Positions 54,317 through 63,003 of a DNA stretch of 64,000 bases are shown here, piece by piece (position 1 is the first letter of the stretch; each line of letters begins with the position of its first letter). Origin of the DNA: Spirosoma aerolatum (GTDB lineage: Bacteria; Bacteroidota; Bacteroidia; Cytophagales; Spirosomataceae); the NCBI RefSeq assembly GCF_002056795.1, contig NZ_CP020104.1, forward strand, positions 755,001 through 819,000, in the 5' to 3' direction. Made by a program: the position numbers and the translations under genes. The notes beneath the pieces are model-generated. The model did not search any database and was not told the origin of the DNA. It saw nothing but the letters and a program-made list of their open reading frames with translations.

Positions 54317-55123
54317 TTAAGGGCTAGCCAGTTGCCTGCGCTCTGCGAGTTGGGTAGGCGCTACACCGAACCGCTTTTTGAAGGCAAAGGAAAAGTGCGA
54401 AAGATCTTCGAAGCCCAGGTCTAGGTAAATATCAGATGGTTTCTGCGCCTGTTTCTCGATCAGGAAATACGCTTCCTGAAGTCGTTTATGTACTAGCCAG
54501 CGACTGGGGGTTTCGTGGAAAATCTTGTCAAAATCCCGTTTGAAAGCCGACAGGCTCCGGCCTGTTAAATAAGCAAACCGCTCCACGCTGACATTGAATC
54601 GAAAATTGCGATTCATATAGGCCTCCAGATCTATTTTCTGCGGGCTACTGAAATCAAACAGAATCGTCGCCAGCTCGGGATTGGACTGTAACAGAATAAG
54701 CAGTAATTCCTCTCGTTTGAGGTCGGCAAACATCGGGTTGATTTTTCCTTCGTTCGTATAATAGGGATTCAGCGATTGTAGGAAATTCGGTATCAACTCA
54801 TTTTGCTGAATAAGAAAATACGCATCATGGCCATTGTAATTCGTAAACGATAGGGGATGTTTGGCCTGATATGCCTTCAGAAACACTTCATCAAATACGA
54901 CAACTACTTTCTCGAACTGGTTATCAGCTTTGCGCTTGGTATATTTCACCAGATGATTTTTGCGAACGAGGCAACATTCGCCCGGTTGCAGATGATGGTG
55001 ATTACTTCCGTCGTAATAGTCGATGGTGCCTTTGATGAGATACAGAAAGAAATGCTCCGAAACAAACTGCTCCGGTGAAATCTGCGGACCAAGGTAGCAG
55101 GACGTAATGGCTGATACGTTCAT
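54317..55123 (-). CDS. AraC family transcriptional regulator
   Basis: A 268-residue regulator with an N-terminal cupin-like sensor domain (LQPGECCLVRKNHLVKYTKR near 45-64) and two helix-turn-helix units at the C-terminus (VERFAYLTGRSLSAFKRDF and PSDIYLDLGFEDLSHFSFAF). It is 23 bases downstream of the reductase-like gene on the same strand, so the two probably form an operon and the regulator may act on it. Confidence 0.88.
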   Translation of the reverse strand: MNVSAITSCYLGPQISPEQFVSEHFFLYLIKGTIDYYDGSNHHHLQPGECCLVRKNHLVKYTKRKADNQFEKVVVVFDEVFLKAYQAKHPLSFTNYNGHDAYFLIQQNELIPNFLQSLNPYYTNEGKINPMFADLKREELLLILLQSNPELATILFDFSSPQKIDLEAYMNRNFRFNVSVERFAYLTGRSLSAFKRDFDKIFHETPSRWLVHKRLQEAYFLIEKQAQKPSDIYLDLGFEDLSHFSFAFKKRFGVAPTQLAERRQLASP

Positions 55124-55146
55124 ACAGTCAAGTTAGACGGAAAAAA

Positions 55147-56187
55147 TTACAAATGGCCAAACTGCATCAAACTGTCGGCTGTTGCCAGCAGGGCTTCCTC
55201 ATTGGTTCGGGGTTGCCAGCCAAGCCACGTCTTTGCTTTTTCGTTGCTGGCGGTTCGGTAACGACTTATTAGCGGCACTAGATTTTTAGCCGTTGGGCTG
55301 AATAGGGCAGCTATACGGACGATCCAGTCGGGAAGGCGTTTGGTAGAAATATGTTTGAGTTTGTGGCCTAGTCGATCGTTCATGAACTGGGCAATTTCGG
55401 GTAGCGTCATGGTTTCTCCAGCAATCGCCAGAAACCGCTGACCTTTGGCAGCAGGATTGATCATGGCGCGTATATGCAGGTCGGCTACATCCCGCACATC
55501 TACAAGGCTAAGCGTCATGTTTGGAACGCGTTTCATAGAACCATCCAGCACACGCTTCAGCAATCCAAATCCGCTCGACAGGTCTGGGCCAAGTGATGGA
55601 CCGAAAATACCCACCGGATTAACAACCGATAGTTCCAATTTACCGCCTTCGTTTTCCATAAACGTCCAGGCAGCACGTTCGGCCAGCACTTTCGATTTGT
55701 TATAGGCCGATAGACCGGGTTCATTTGGGTCGGTCCAGCTTTCTTCGGTAATCACTTTGGAGGTGTCGGTGTGGCTGTAGCCGATTGCGCCAAAGTTGGA
55801 TGTCATCACGACCCGCTTCACACCTGCATTGCGAGCTGCCCGAAGCACCCGTAGCGTACCTTCTACTGCCGGACGAATCATCTCATTTTCGTCTTTGGGG
55901 ATGCTCAAACTAATTGGTGAAGCGACGTGAAGAACATAGTCACAACCCGCAACCGCTTCGTCCCAGTTCCTATCCTGAGTCAGATCGGCTTCGACAAATG
56001 TAAGCTGGCTGAAATTAGTGATACCACCGTTTCTGAGCATACCCATTACGTCTTCTTTTCGTTTTAGTGAACGGACCGTCGTTTTTACGCGGTATCCTTT
56101 CTGGAGTAATTGCAGCATACAATGAATGCCAACAAAGCCAGTACCACCCGTTACCAGTACCATTTCCTGTTTATCTATTTTTGCCAT
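55147..56187 (-). CDS. NAD-dependent epimerase/dihydroflavonol-reductase-like enzyme
   Basis: A 346-residue extended short-chain dehydrogenase. The NAD(P) motif VTGGTGFVGIHCMLQLL is at 12-28, DADLT-like VEADLTQD near 65, and the active site has TSNFGAIGY near 130 and YNKSK near 162. It belongs to the dihydroflavonol 4-reductase/aldehyde-reductase type group and probably reduces a carbonyl; the substrate is unknown. It is divergent from an AraC-type gene. Confidence 0.88.
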   Translation of the reverse strand: MAKIDKQEMVLVTGGTGFVGIHCMLQLLQKGYRVKTTVRSLKRKEDVMGMLRNGGITNFSQLTFVEADLTQDRNWDEAVAGCDYVLHVASPISLSIPKDENEMIRPAVEGTLRVLRAARNAGVKRVVMTSNFGAIGYSHTDTSKVITEESWTDPNEPGLSAYNKSKVLAERAAWTFMENEGGKLELSVVNPVGIFGPSLGPDLSSGFGLLKRVLDGSMKRVPNMTLSLVDVRDVADLHIRAMINPAAKGQRFLAIAGETMTLPEIAQFMNDRLGHKLKHISTKRLPDWIVRIAALFSPTAKNLVPLISRYRTASNEKAKTWLGWQPRTNEEALLATADSLMQFGHL

Positions 56188-56465
56188 GAGTGCTATTAGT
56201 TAACAGCACAAAGTTCCGCAGAGTGCAAGCGGCTCGCTTTGCTGAAACGTCCAAACTTCTTTTGCTGAAACGTCCAGAGTTGGATTGACGTACAGGAAAA
56301 AGAACCCAGGTAAATGGCTAAATTGCATTAATGCCTATAAAAAATAGGGTAAAACCAATGGGGTTGTCAACAAAAAAGCTATACTTTGTGTTGCCTAACA
56401 CGTTGTCGGCGAATAGAATAGTTATATATGTGCATTGGATACGTTAGGTATTCCCGATCATTTTC

Positions 56466-57398
56466 ATGAAAAACGTACAGGCTCCATCGCTGGATATTTC
56501 CCGTCATTTGCAGGCCCGTCGTCTGGAACAGGAGGTCGAAAACCGAACCGCCTACACCATCGATACGGCCGAACTGAATATTTATGAGACGCATCATGTG
56601 GCCGAAAAAGTTGAACTGACATTTAATAGTCCGGTTCTGGCCAGCATGATTCGGGGAAAAAAAGTGATGCATTTGCCGGGTACACCTTCCTTTGATTTCC
56701 TGCCTGGTGAGTCGGTTATTGTGCCGGGTCTGGAAACAATGCGGATTGATTTTCCTGAAGCCGAAACCGACAACCCGACCCAGTGCCTGGCGCTGGCGAT
56801 CGACTCCGACAAAATACGCCAGGTGACGAATCTGCTCAACGAGCGCGTTCCGCTGATCGATAGTCCACAGGGCTGGCAGTTTGGCCATACGAATTTCTTC
56901 CTGACCAACGATGAGCCGATTCATCAGCTCATTGCCCGACTGATTTATATTTTCACCGAAAACAACAAGGCGAAAGACGTATTTGCCAACCTGGTCTTAC
57001 AGGAGCTGGTGGTCCGGCTGATGCAGACGCAGGCGCGTACGCTGCTGTTGAGCCCGGATACGTTGCAAATCAATACCAACCGACTGGCGCATGTAGCCCA
57101 GTATATTGCCAGAAACCTGCATCGAAATCTTCATATTAAGGAACTGGCCGATGAAGCCTGCATGAGTGAGCCTAACTTTTACCGGACTTTCAAGCAAACA
57201 TTCGGCCTGACACCGATTGATTATATCAATCAACAGCGTATTGCCTTGGCTTCCCGATTGCTACGGACAACGGATCGTTGCCTGGCCGATATTAGTCTGG
57301 CATGCGGGTTCAACAACATGACGTATTTTATGCGATTATTTCGCCGGGAAACGGGCCTGTCACCAGCCCAGTATCGCAAACAAATGCTAGCGTGCTGA
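56466..57398 (+). CDS. AraC family transcriptional regulator with AraC_N domain
   Basis: A 310-residue regulator. The N-terminal part (about 35-180) matches the AraC_N type (VELTFNSPVLASMIRGKKVM near 47, FDFLPGESVIVPGLETMRI near 75). The C-terminus has two helix-turn-helix units (LHIKELADEACMSEPNFYRTF and LADISLACGFNNMTYFMRLF). It is divergent from the reductase/AraC pair, with about 280 bases between them, and may control it. Confidence 0.88.
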   Translation: MKNVQAPSLDISRHLQARRLEQEVENRTAYTIDTAELNIYETHHVAEKVELTFNSPVLASMIRGKKVMHLPGTPSFDFLPGESVIVPGLETMRIDFPEAETDNPTQCLALAIDSDKIRQVTNLLNERVPLIDSPQGWQFGHTNFFLTNDEPIHQLIARLIYIFTENNKAKDVFANLVLQELVVRLMQTQARTLLLSPDTLQINTNRLAHVAQYIARNLHRNLHIKELADEACMSEPNFYRTFKQTFGLTPIDYINQQRIALASRLLRTTDRCLADISLACGFNNMTYFMRLFRRETGLSPAQYRKQMLAC

Positions 57399-57478
57399 AC
57401 CAACGGATTGTGGTATATTCGGCCGCCTAGCCGACTGATTAGGCCTATCCTGTTCCGGTCTTCATTGGCTTCCTGCTT

Positions 57479-58501
57479 ATGCCTGTCATATCCAGAAAAA
57501 AACTTATTTACCCCATTCGCAAGCCACTTCAATCGTATTTGCTCCAGTACGACCGCGAGCTGACGCTGCCCACTCAATACGAAGATTTGTTGCGCTACAA
57601 CAGCTCGATTACGCTGTTCGACAAACGTGAACGCGATACGCTCTGGGAAACGGTTTTCTTTGCGGGTGCAGAAGCTGATGAAATGCAGCTCTCCCTGAAG
57701 GCAATCTACGCACTGTTGAAAGCCGATGGCGATTTGTCGATCACCCGGCACCTGACCATCGACCGGGTCGATCTGTGCCTGTACGGCAACACAAAACCAT
57801 TTCGCGTTCGGATTCGGAATCTGGTTAACGATAACTTCGATTACTTTTATATCAAACGGGCCGATGCGTCGCGTATTTATGGCCTTGAGTTAGAGCATAT
57901 TCTGTCTCCCAATCGGATCAGTTACATAACCAGCGGACAAACGCTGGTAGAAGAACATATTGCGGGTATTCCGGGCGATATGTTTTTCGATAACCAGCTC
58001 CACGACCCCGCCCTGAATCCGATTCGGCTGTGTAAAGAGTTCGTCAAGTTCAACGAACGATGTTTTGTCCGACTGTTGGGCGACATGCATTCCAGCAATT
58101 TTGTGGTCGATATAACCCCCGATTTTGATGAGGTTTACTACCGCATCCGGGCCATCGACTTCGATCAGCAATCGTACGAAGGACGTAAATCGGTATACAT
58201 GCCCCAATATTACAAACAGAATCAACCGATCATTGAGCTTGGATTACGCTACATGACCCCCGAAAGTGTCCGGCAATATCAGATAGAAGAACGGGCGTTG
58301 ATTGCCAGTCGGATACGAGCCGAAACCGTCCGACTTCATGACCTGATGGAAGTGATGCGGCAGGATGAGATTGCGCCAGAAAGCAATGTTCTTAGCCTCC
58401 GCCAATCCTTAGCGGATCACTATCATCACGCTGATTTTCTCCGCTGCCAGACGATGGGTGATTTGGTTTCACAAAGCATGGCGATGATTTCGCTTCACTA
58501 A
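57479..58501 (+). CDS. uncharacterised protein with kinase-fold (PKL) motifs
   Basis: A 340-residue cytosolic protein with no family name I can give. It shows motifs of the protein-kinase-like/aminoglycoside-phosphotransferase fold in the right order. There is a lysine in FDYFYIKRAD near 124 followed by ELEHIL near 137, a hinge TLVEEHIAGIPGD near 157, a catalytic-loop-like LGDMHSSNFVV at about 200 (D and N placed as in GDxHxxN), and a metal-binding IRAIDFDQQ near 223. This points to a small-molecule or protein kinase, but activity is inferred. It ends convergent with the 826-residue gene. Confidence 0.75.
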   Translation: MPVISRKKLIYPIRKPLQSYLLQYDRELTLPTQYEDLLRYNSSITLFDKRERDTLWETVFFAGAEADEMQLSLKAIYALLKADGDLSITRHLTIDRVDLCLYGNTKPFRVRIRNLVNDNFDYFYIKRADASRIYGLELEHILSPNRISYITSGQTLVEEHIAGIPGDMFFDNQLHDPALNPIRLCKEFVKFNERCFVRLLGDMHSSNFVVDITPDFDEVYYRIRAIDFDQQSYEGRKSVYMPQYYKQNQPIIELGLRYMTPESVRQYQIEERALIASRIRAETVRLHDLMEVMRQDEIAPESNVLSLRQSLADHYHHADFLRCQTMGDLVSQSMAMISLH

Positions 58502-58521
58502 TCGATCCTGTAGAAATCAAC

Positions 58522-58555
58522 AAAAAAGCCCCGGTATTGAGAAATACCAGGGCTT
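58522..58555 (-). terminator. terminator of the second SusC/SusD operon
   Basis: On the minus strand AAGCCC-x-GGTATT pairs with AATACC-x-GGGCTT (one mismatch pair) with a short loop, then six T. It lies about 110 bases after the stop of the 826-residue gene and shows the minus-strand orientation of an intrinsic terminator. Confidence 0.8.
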
Positions 58556-58663
58556 GAGAAGCGACGAACAACCTAAAAACGCTGCTATTGTCGTTTTATT
58601 GTGTGCTCTGAAACAGAATTGAGCTTATTTTCCACATTTTTTTCTGCTGCGGCTAATAGACCG

Positions 58664-61144
58664 CTAATTGTAATCCAATAACGCTGAAGCCTCACAAGCT
58701 TTGTCGGTTTTGAAGCGTATCCAGCGGGCCTGAAAGTCTTTCGGAAACTCGTAGCTAATCGGTTTATCGGGCGAAACGGTGATTGTTTTATAGCTCATCC
58801 AGATACCATTGCCTGTTGGGTCGGCTTCGATGGTGAACGTAACTGGCGATGTCGCCTTGTGCGAAAGTTGCAAAGACCGCTGATCGTAGAAGCCAATCAG
58901 ATATGGATCAGAGGCTTCATTGGCAGTGACTTTGGTATTTTTCCAGGGGCCACCGTGACCGATTGGTTTCCCCAATTTCCACAGATCGTCGATAGCGCCC
59001 GCCCAAATAGCAGCCTTTTTATCGTCCGATACCACAATGTGCTCATTTTTACCCACCGATGAACGATCAATTCCGGTCAGAATAAGTAGACCCCGGTACG
59101 ATGCGTAGTCATTGATGCGCAGGTTATGCGACGAAATGGGTCGAATTTTGGCGTAACCGTCGGCATTTTCGGCGGGAAGTTCATAAAACGTGCCGTGGCA
59201 GTTGAACAGGTCGCGTTCGGTCGCTACTTCCCGGCAAATGCGCAGGGTTGCCTGATTGGTCAGGTCGGTATACGCACTGTTGCCTAAAGGGAGCCGCCAA
59301 CGACGGCCTTTGTCATCAACGACTAATACGCTGGCTTCGTCGATGGTTACGGCTTTTTGAGGAATCGCGAATTTAGTGTTGATAAACGACTGCATATCCG
59401 GGTCATCTTTCCGAACCAGCTGCATAGCCGCATTCAGTTCGTAATACCCGATATTGCTGGGTTGGCCGTTTGTGTAAGAACGAGCTGCCAGACCGAGTGC
59501 CCGCCGATTCTTGCCCAGTCCATACAGTAATCCACCCGTAGTTGTGGCTGAGTTGATGTTCGTTAATCCGGTAAATATCGGGCTGATAGCTGCGTTGCGG
59601 GTGTCGCTGGCGGCATAGAAAAACTGGGCCGACAGTGTCGCGTTTTTATCGGATTTCAGCCGAATCCATTCGCCGGGTGTATTGGCGGCAAAAGCCAGGT
59701 GGGCTGCATTGTTGGCGCCGACGGTGGTTGTTTGCAGCGGAGTCCAACTGCCATTACCGGCTTTATCGACCTCAAAGGTGATCGTTAACGCAGCGTTACT
59801 TTTGTTCTGTAACCACACCGACCGATTGCCCCAACCCGCAAATAGAAACGGTTCAGAGGGGGCGTTCGCGTTAACGGCTTCGTTTTGCCAGACGGCTCCT
59901 TCGGCGGTATTGGGGCCAAGTTGGTCAGGCAAATTCAATGGCGTAAACCACAGATTTGAATTCGACTGGCCCGGTCCTTCGATATTGCCTTTGGCTTTTC
60001 GCTTATTCAAAAACTCTTTTTGAGCCGAATCGTCGCAGCCAAACACCAATCGATTGTTCCAGCGAGCGAAATCTCCAATCACTTTCAGGTAGGCCGACCG
60101 GGGACGAATGCCGACCGCATTCGACGCAGTGAATGAACCCGGAAACCGCCAGAACATACCGTGCATGGTCATCAGATAGTCGGGTTGCTGATTGGTGCCG
60201 ATGTCCCGGATGCGCGGCCATTCGGTATTCCAGCCGTGGGCACCGTCGTAACTATGACTGGCTTTGGGGAGTCGGTAAAAGTGCCAGCCCGTTGTCTTCT
60301 CCCGAACGCCCAGTAGGACTGATTTATGATCCCAGCCCGTGGCCCAGATGGGGTCAGTTTCCGGGTTTTTATTGCCATAAATACCACCGGGGCCAGTTAC
60401 TTCCACAAACTGATTTCGCCGTACAACCGTCCAGTCTTTACCGTTCCATTCCGAAAGCGATCCGGCTGGAATATCGAATTGAACCAATGCCTGGGGACCC
60501 GGTTCACCGTTGTTGGAGTAGACCATAACCCCCTGGCCCGAATAAACGCCTTTACCATGAGCACCCGGTAGTAGGTTCGAATGATGATTGTTCGACTCGT
60601 CGGATACCTTCGGGTTTTTGACGTTGTTGTCTTCATAGAGCATGGTAGGCGTTAAGGTATTCACGTCGACTTCGTAAAACCCTTCCTCCATGGTGCCGTA
60701 ATAGATTTTTCCTTTCGGGTCGGTCAGATGGCGAGCGTTTCCGGTGTGGCGTCCCTGCATAATTTTGTAGGGAATTGTCCGTACGTGTGCTTTGCTATCG
60801 ATGGCATAAGGACCAATGAACAACTGGTTACTTTCGGGATGAATCATGCGGTTGGCGGGTGTACCACCAATGCTTTCGGGTCGCACAATCTGTTTTAAGT
60901 CCGACGTTATTTCGTATAGTTTGTCCGACGAGCCAAACGGTAGGTGAGGACCATAGGTAACGACCCAGAGTTTACCGGCCCAGGGCACCACAGCACCCGT
61001 GCCACATTCGCCTTCGTTGTTGTACATGGCCAGGTGCGGATAAATGCCGCTGTAAGAAGGCAATGGTTTCGATTGCGCGAAGGATACCTGGCTTTGCATA
61101 AAGAACAAGCCGACGAAATAGGCAGAAAGAATATATTTTTTCAT
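58664..61144 (-). CDS. large secreted protein with an internal duplication, second SusC/SusD locus
   Basis: An 826-residue exported protein (signal peptide MKKYILSAYFVGLFFMQSQV, then SFAQ). The N-terminal part looks like a beta-propeller with repeated GG/YG turns (WVVTYGPHLPFGSSDKLYEI, KIYYGTMEEGFYEVDVNTLT). Two related blocks near 428-510 and 743-826 share the order EPFLFAGWGNRSVWLQNK / DPYLIGFYDQRSLQLSHK, then TFEVDKAGNGSW / TIEADPTGNGIW. They may be carbohydrate-binding or discoidin-like modules. No family is assigned. It follows the SusD gene on the same strand. Confidence 0.78.
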   Translation of the reverse strand: MKKYILSAYFVGLFFMQSQVSFAQSKPLPSYSGIYPHLAMYNNEGECGTGAVVPWAGKLWVVTYGPHLPFGSSDKLYEITSDLKQIVRPESIGGTPANRMIHPESNQLFIGPYAIDSKAHVRTIPYKIMQGRHTGNARHLTDPKGKIYYGTMEEGFYEVDVNTLTPTMLYEDNNVKNPKVSDESNNHHSNLLPGAHGKGVYSGQGVMVYSNNGEPGPQALVQFDIPAGSLSEWNGKDWTVVRRNQFVEVTGPGGIYGNKNPETDPIWATGWDHKSVLLGVREKTTGWHFYRLPKASHSYDGAHGWNTEWPRIRDIGTNQQPDYLMTMHGMFWRFPGSFTASNAVGIRPRSAYLKVIGDFARWNNRLVFGCDDSAQKEFLNKRKAKGNIEGPGQSNSNLWFTPLNLPDQLGPNTAEGAVWQNEAVNANAPSEPFLFAGWGNRSVWLQNKSNAALTITFEVDKAGNGSWTPLQTTTVGANNAAHLAFAANTPGEWIRLKSDKNATLSAQFFYAASDTRNAAISPIFTGLTNINSATTTGGLLYGLGKNRRALGLAARSYTNGQPSNIGYYELNAAMQLVRKDDPDMQSFINTKFAIPQKAVTIDEASVLVVDDKGRRWRLPLGNSAYTDLTNQATLRICREVATERDLFNCHGTFYELPAENADGYAKIRPISSHNLRINDYASYRGLLILTGIDRSSVGKNEHIVVSDDKKAAIWAGAIDDLWKLGKPIGHGGPWKNTKVTANEASDPYLIGFYDQRSLQLSHKATSPVTFTIEADPTGNGIWMSYKTITVSPDKPISYEFPKDFQARWIRFKTDKACEASALLDYN

Positions 61145-61249
61145 TGCATTAATGGTTCTTCTGACAGGATGAACAGGCTTAAACGTTTACGAATTGAGCG
61201 TTTTTGTCATGCTGTTTTTTATCTTTCCTCAATTGAGAAGTAAGAGATG

Positions 61250-61338
61250 TTTTTGTCATCCCGACGCAGGAGGGATCTTTGGCAACTAACTATTAATGAG
61301 CTTATCCGAAGATCCCTCCTGCGTCGGGATGACAAAAA
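61250..61338. repeat. perfect 30-bp hairpin, dispersed repeat family
   Basis: Arms 61250-61279 and 61309-61338 are perfect 30-base complements (TTTTTGTCATCCCGACGCAG and onwards). The unit is related to the hairpin at 21942-22006, and half a unit (TTTTTGTCATGCTG) lies at 61201. It lies between the SusD gene and the 826-residue gene. Confidence 0.9.
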
Positions 61339-61410
61339 GCTTTTGAAGTAAAAGCTTAAACAGGTTCCTTTTTCATTTTGAGTGGTCCGGCTGTAAATCC
61401 TGTCAAAAAA

Positions 61411-62895
61411 TTATTCCCAGCCGGGACTTTGCGTAAGTTTTGGATTAGCCTGGATTTCTTCCAGCGGAATAGGATAGTAGCGGTGTTTCGCCTGTGGGGT
61501 ACGCGTTGGGTATACATCATTGACCGCTTTAGGAATCACCGTCAGGAAGGTATTGGTGCGCGTTAGGTCGAACCAACGGTCGGCTTCGGCAAACAGCTCC
61601 CATGAACGTTCCTGAAGCACCGCATCGATAAACGCATCTTTGCTCAGCCCCGGCGTCAGATCATTCAGTCCGGCCCGTTTACGAATGGTGTTGATATAAC
61701 TATAAGCAAGCGCAGTCGGACCATTTTGACGAGCTTCGGCTTCAGCGGCAATCAGGTACACATCGGCCAGACGAATGATCGGAAAGTTGCAGTTATTCGC
61801 TTCGCCAATCGAATTCGGATCGCGGTATTTGCGGATCAGCACCCCTTTGGGTGTGATGGGCGTAACATCTTTCTGGCGGACAATCGCGCCCGACACATCG
61901 CGGTAAGTCGTGTCGAGCAACTGACGACGTTTGTCTTTGGGGTCGAAGGAGTTAAAGAAGGCCTGATAGGCAAACCAGGAGCCGTAGGAGACTTTGGCGT
62001 AATCGGGGCCGCTGCTGTTTTTAGGGCCAGCAATACCCATCACTGTTAGCCAGCGGCTGGGGGTTACGCGGTCGGCTTCCACAGCCCACATATTCTCAAT
62101 ACGGGCGGCATCTTCTTTGTCGACATCGAACACGTCCAGCACGTTTGGCATGAGCGAATACTTGCCCGAACTGATGGTGGCCTGCGCCAGTTGCAACGCC
62201 TTCGCCCAGTCTTCGTTATACAACGCTACTTTGGCATACAGCCCCTGAATGGCTTCTTTCGATGGGCGACCTTTTACTAGATTAGTCGAATAGGAGGGAA
62301 GCCCGGCAATGGCCTGATCCAGATCGGCGTAAATCTGCTTGTAAATGTCTGCCTTTGGACTTTTCGGAACGAGGGCTTCGGCTTCGCTGGTGCTGGCTTT
62401 GGTTTTGATCGGTACTTCGTTGAAGGTTTTGGCCAGTGTCCAGTGATACAATCCGCGCAGGGCATAGGCCTCGGCTACAATTTCGGTTCGGCGCTGGGCA
62501 TCCATCTGAATATTAGGGACTTTTTCGATGACCCAGTTGGCATTTTCGATCCCTTTATAGCTGAACCGCCAGACGCCCTGCGGCCCTTCCGTTTCATGAC
62601 GCCCCGAATTACGCTGAGCGGTAAAATAAGGATCGTAGGTAAACAGCGTAATGGTATTTCGCCCAACCACTGCACGTGGGTAAGCCTGGTCGGCGGCAAA
62701 ATCCGAAACGGCCACCAGCGGAAAACCGTAGAGATTGATGAGCGAGCCCGCAGCCGACGCGATACCAGCTTCGGCATCCGACGCGGTCTTATAAAAGTTT
62801 GTCGTAAAAATGGACGAATACACCGACTCATCCAGTTTGCTGCACGAAACCGTCAGGCCCGACAACGCCATCAGCAGCAGGAGTGTTTTTTTCAT
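61411..62895 (-). CDS. SusD/RagB-type surface glycan-binding lipoprotein
   Basis: A 494-residue lipoprotein with lipobox ending TVSC near residue 18. The SusD-like N-terminal domain (LDESVYSSIFTTNFYKTASD) and C-terminal RagB/SusD domain (RLADVYLIAAEAEARQNG, then LQERSWELFAEADRWFDLTR) are clear. It pairs with the SusC protein upstream on the same strand. A heptad-repeat hairpin lies between the two genes. Confidence 0.93.
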   Translation of the reverse strand: MKKTLLLLMALSGLTVSCSKLDESVYSSIFTTNFYKTASDAEAGIASAAGSLINLYGFPLVAVSDFAADQAYPRAVVGRNTITLFTYDPYFTAQRNSGRHETEGPQGVWRFSYKGIENANWVIEKVPNIQMDAQRRTEIVAEAYALRGLYHWTLAKTFNEVPIKTKASTSEAEALVPKSPKADIYKQIYADLDQAIAGLPSYSTNLVKGRPSKEAIQGLYAKVALYNEDWAKALQLAQATISSGKYSLMPNVLDVFDVDKEDAARIENMWAVEADRVTPSRWLTVMGIAGPKNSSGPDYAKVSYGSWFAYQAFFNSFDPKDKRRQLLDTTYRDVSGAIVRQKDVTPITPKGVLIRKYRDPNSIGEANNCNFPIIRLADVYLIAAEAEARQNGPTALAYSYINTIRKRAGLNDLTPGLSKDAFIDAVLQERSWELFAEADRWFDLTRTNTFLTVIPKAVNDVYPTRTPQAKHRYYPIPLEEIQANPKLTQSPGWE

Positions 62896-62920
62896 GGGAG
62901 ATAAAAGAGTGAAAGAGTGA

Positions 62921-63003
62921 AAGAGCGAAAAGGTGAATGAGTGATAGAAGTAGTGTGAAAGCGTCAGCCATTCGCTCGTTCACTCATTCACTCTTTCGCT
63001 CTT
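62921..63003. repeat. heptad-repeat hairpin between SusC and SusD genes
   Basis: Arms 62921-62944 (AAGAGCGAAAAGGTGAATGA and onwards) and 62980-63003 pair at 23 of 24 positions. They are built of GAGTGAA-like heptads that continue to the left (62903-62920). The right arm runs into the SusC stop codon. Same style as 6839-6918. Confidence 0.8.
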
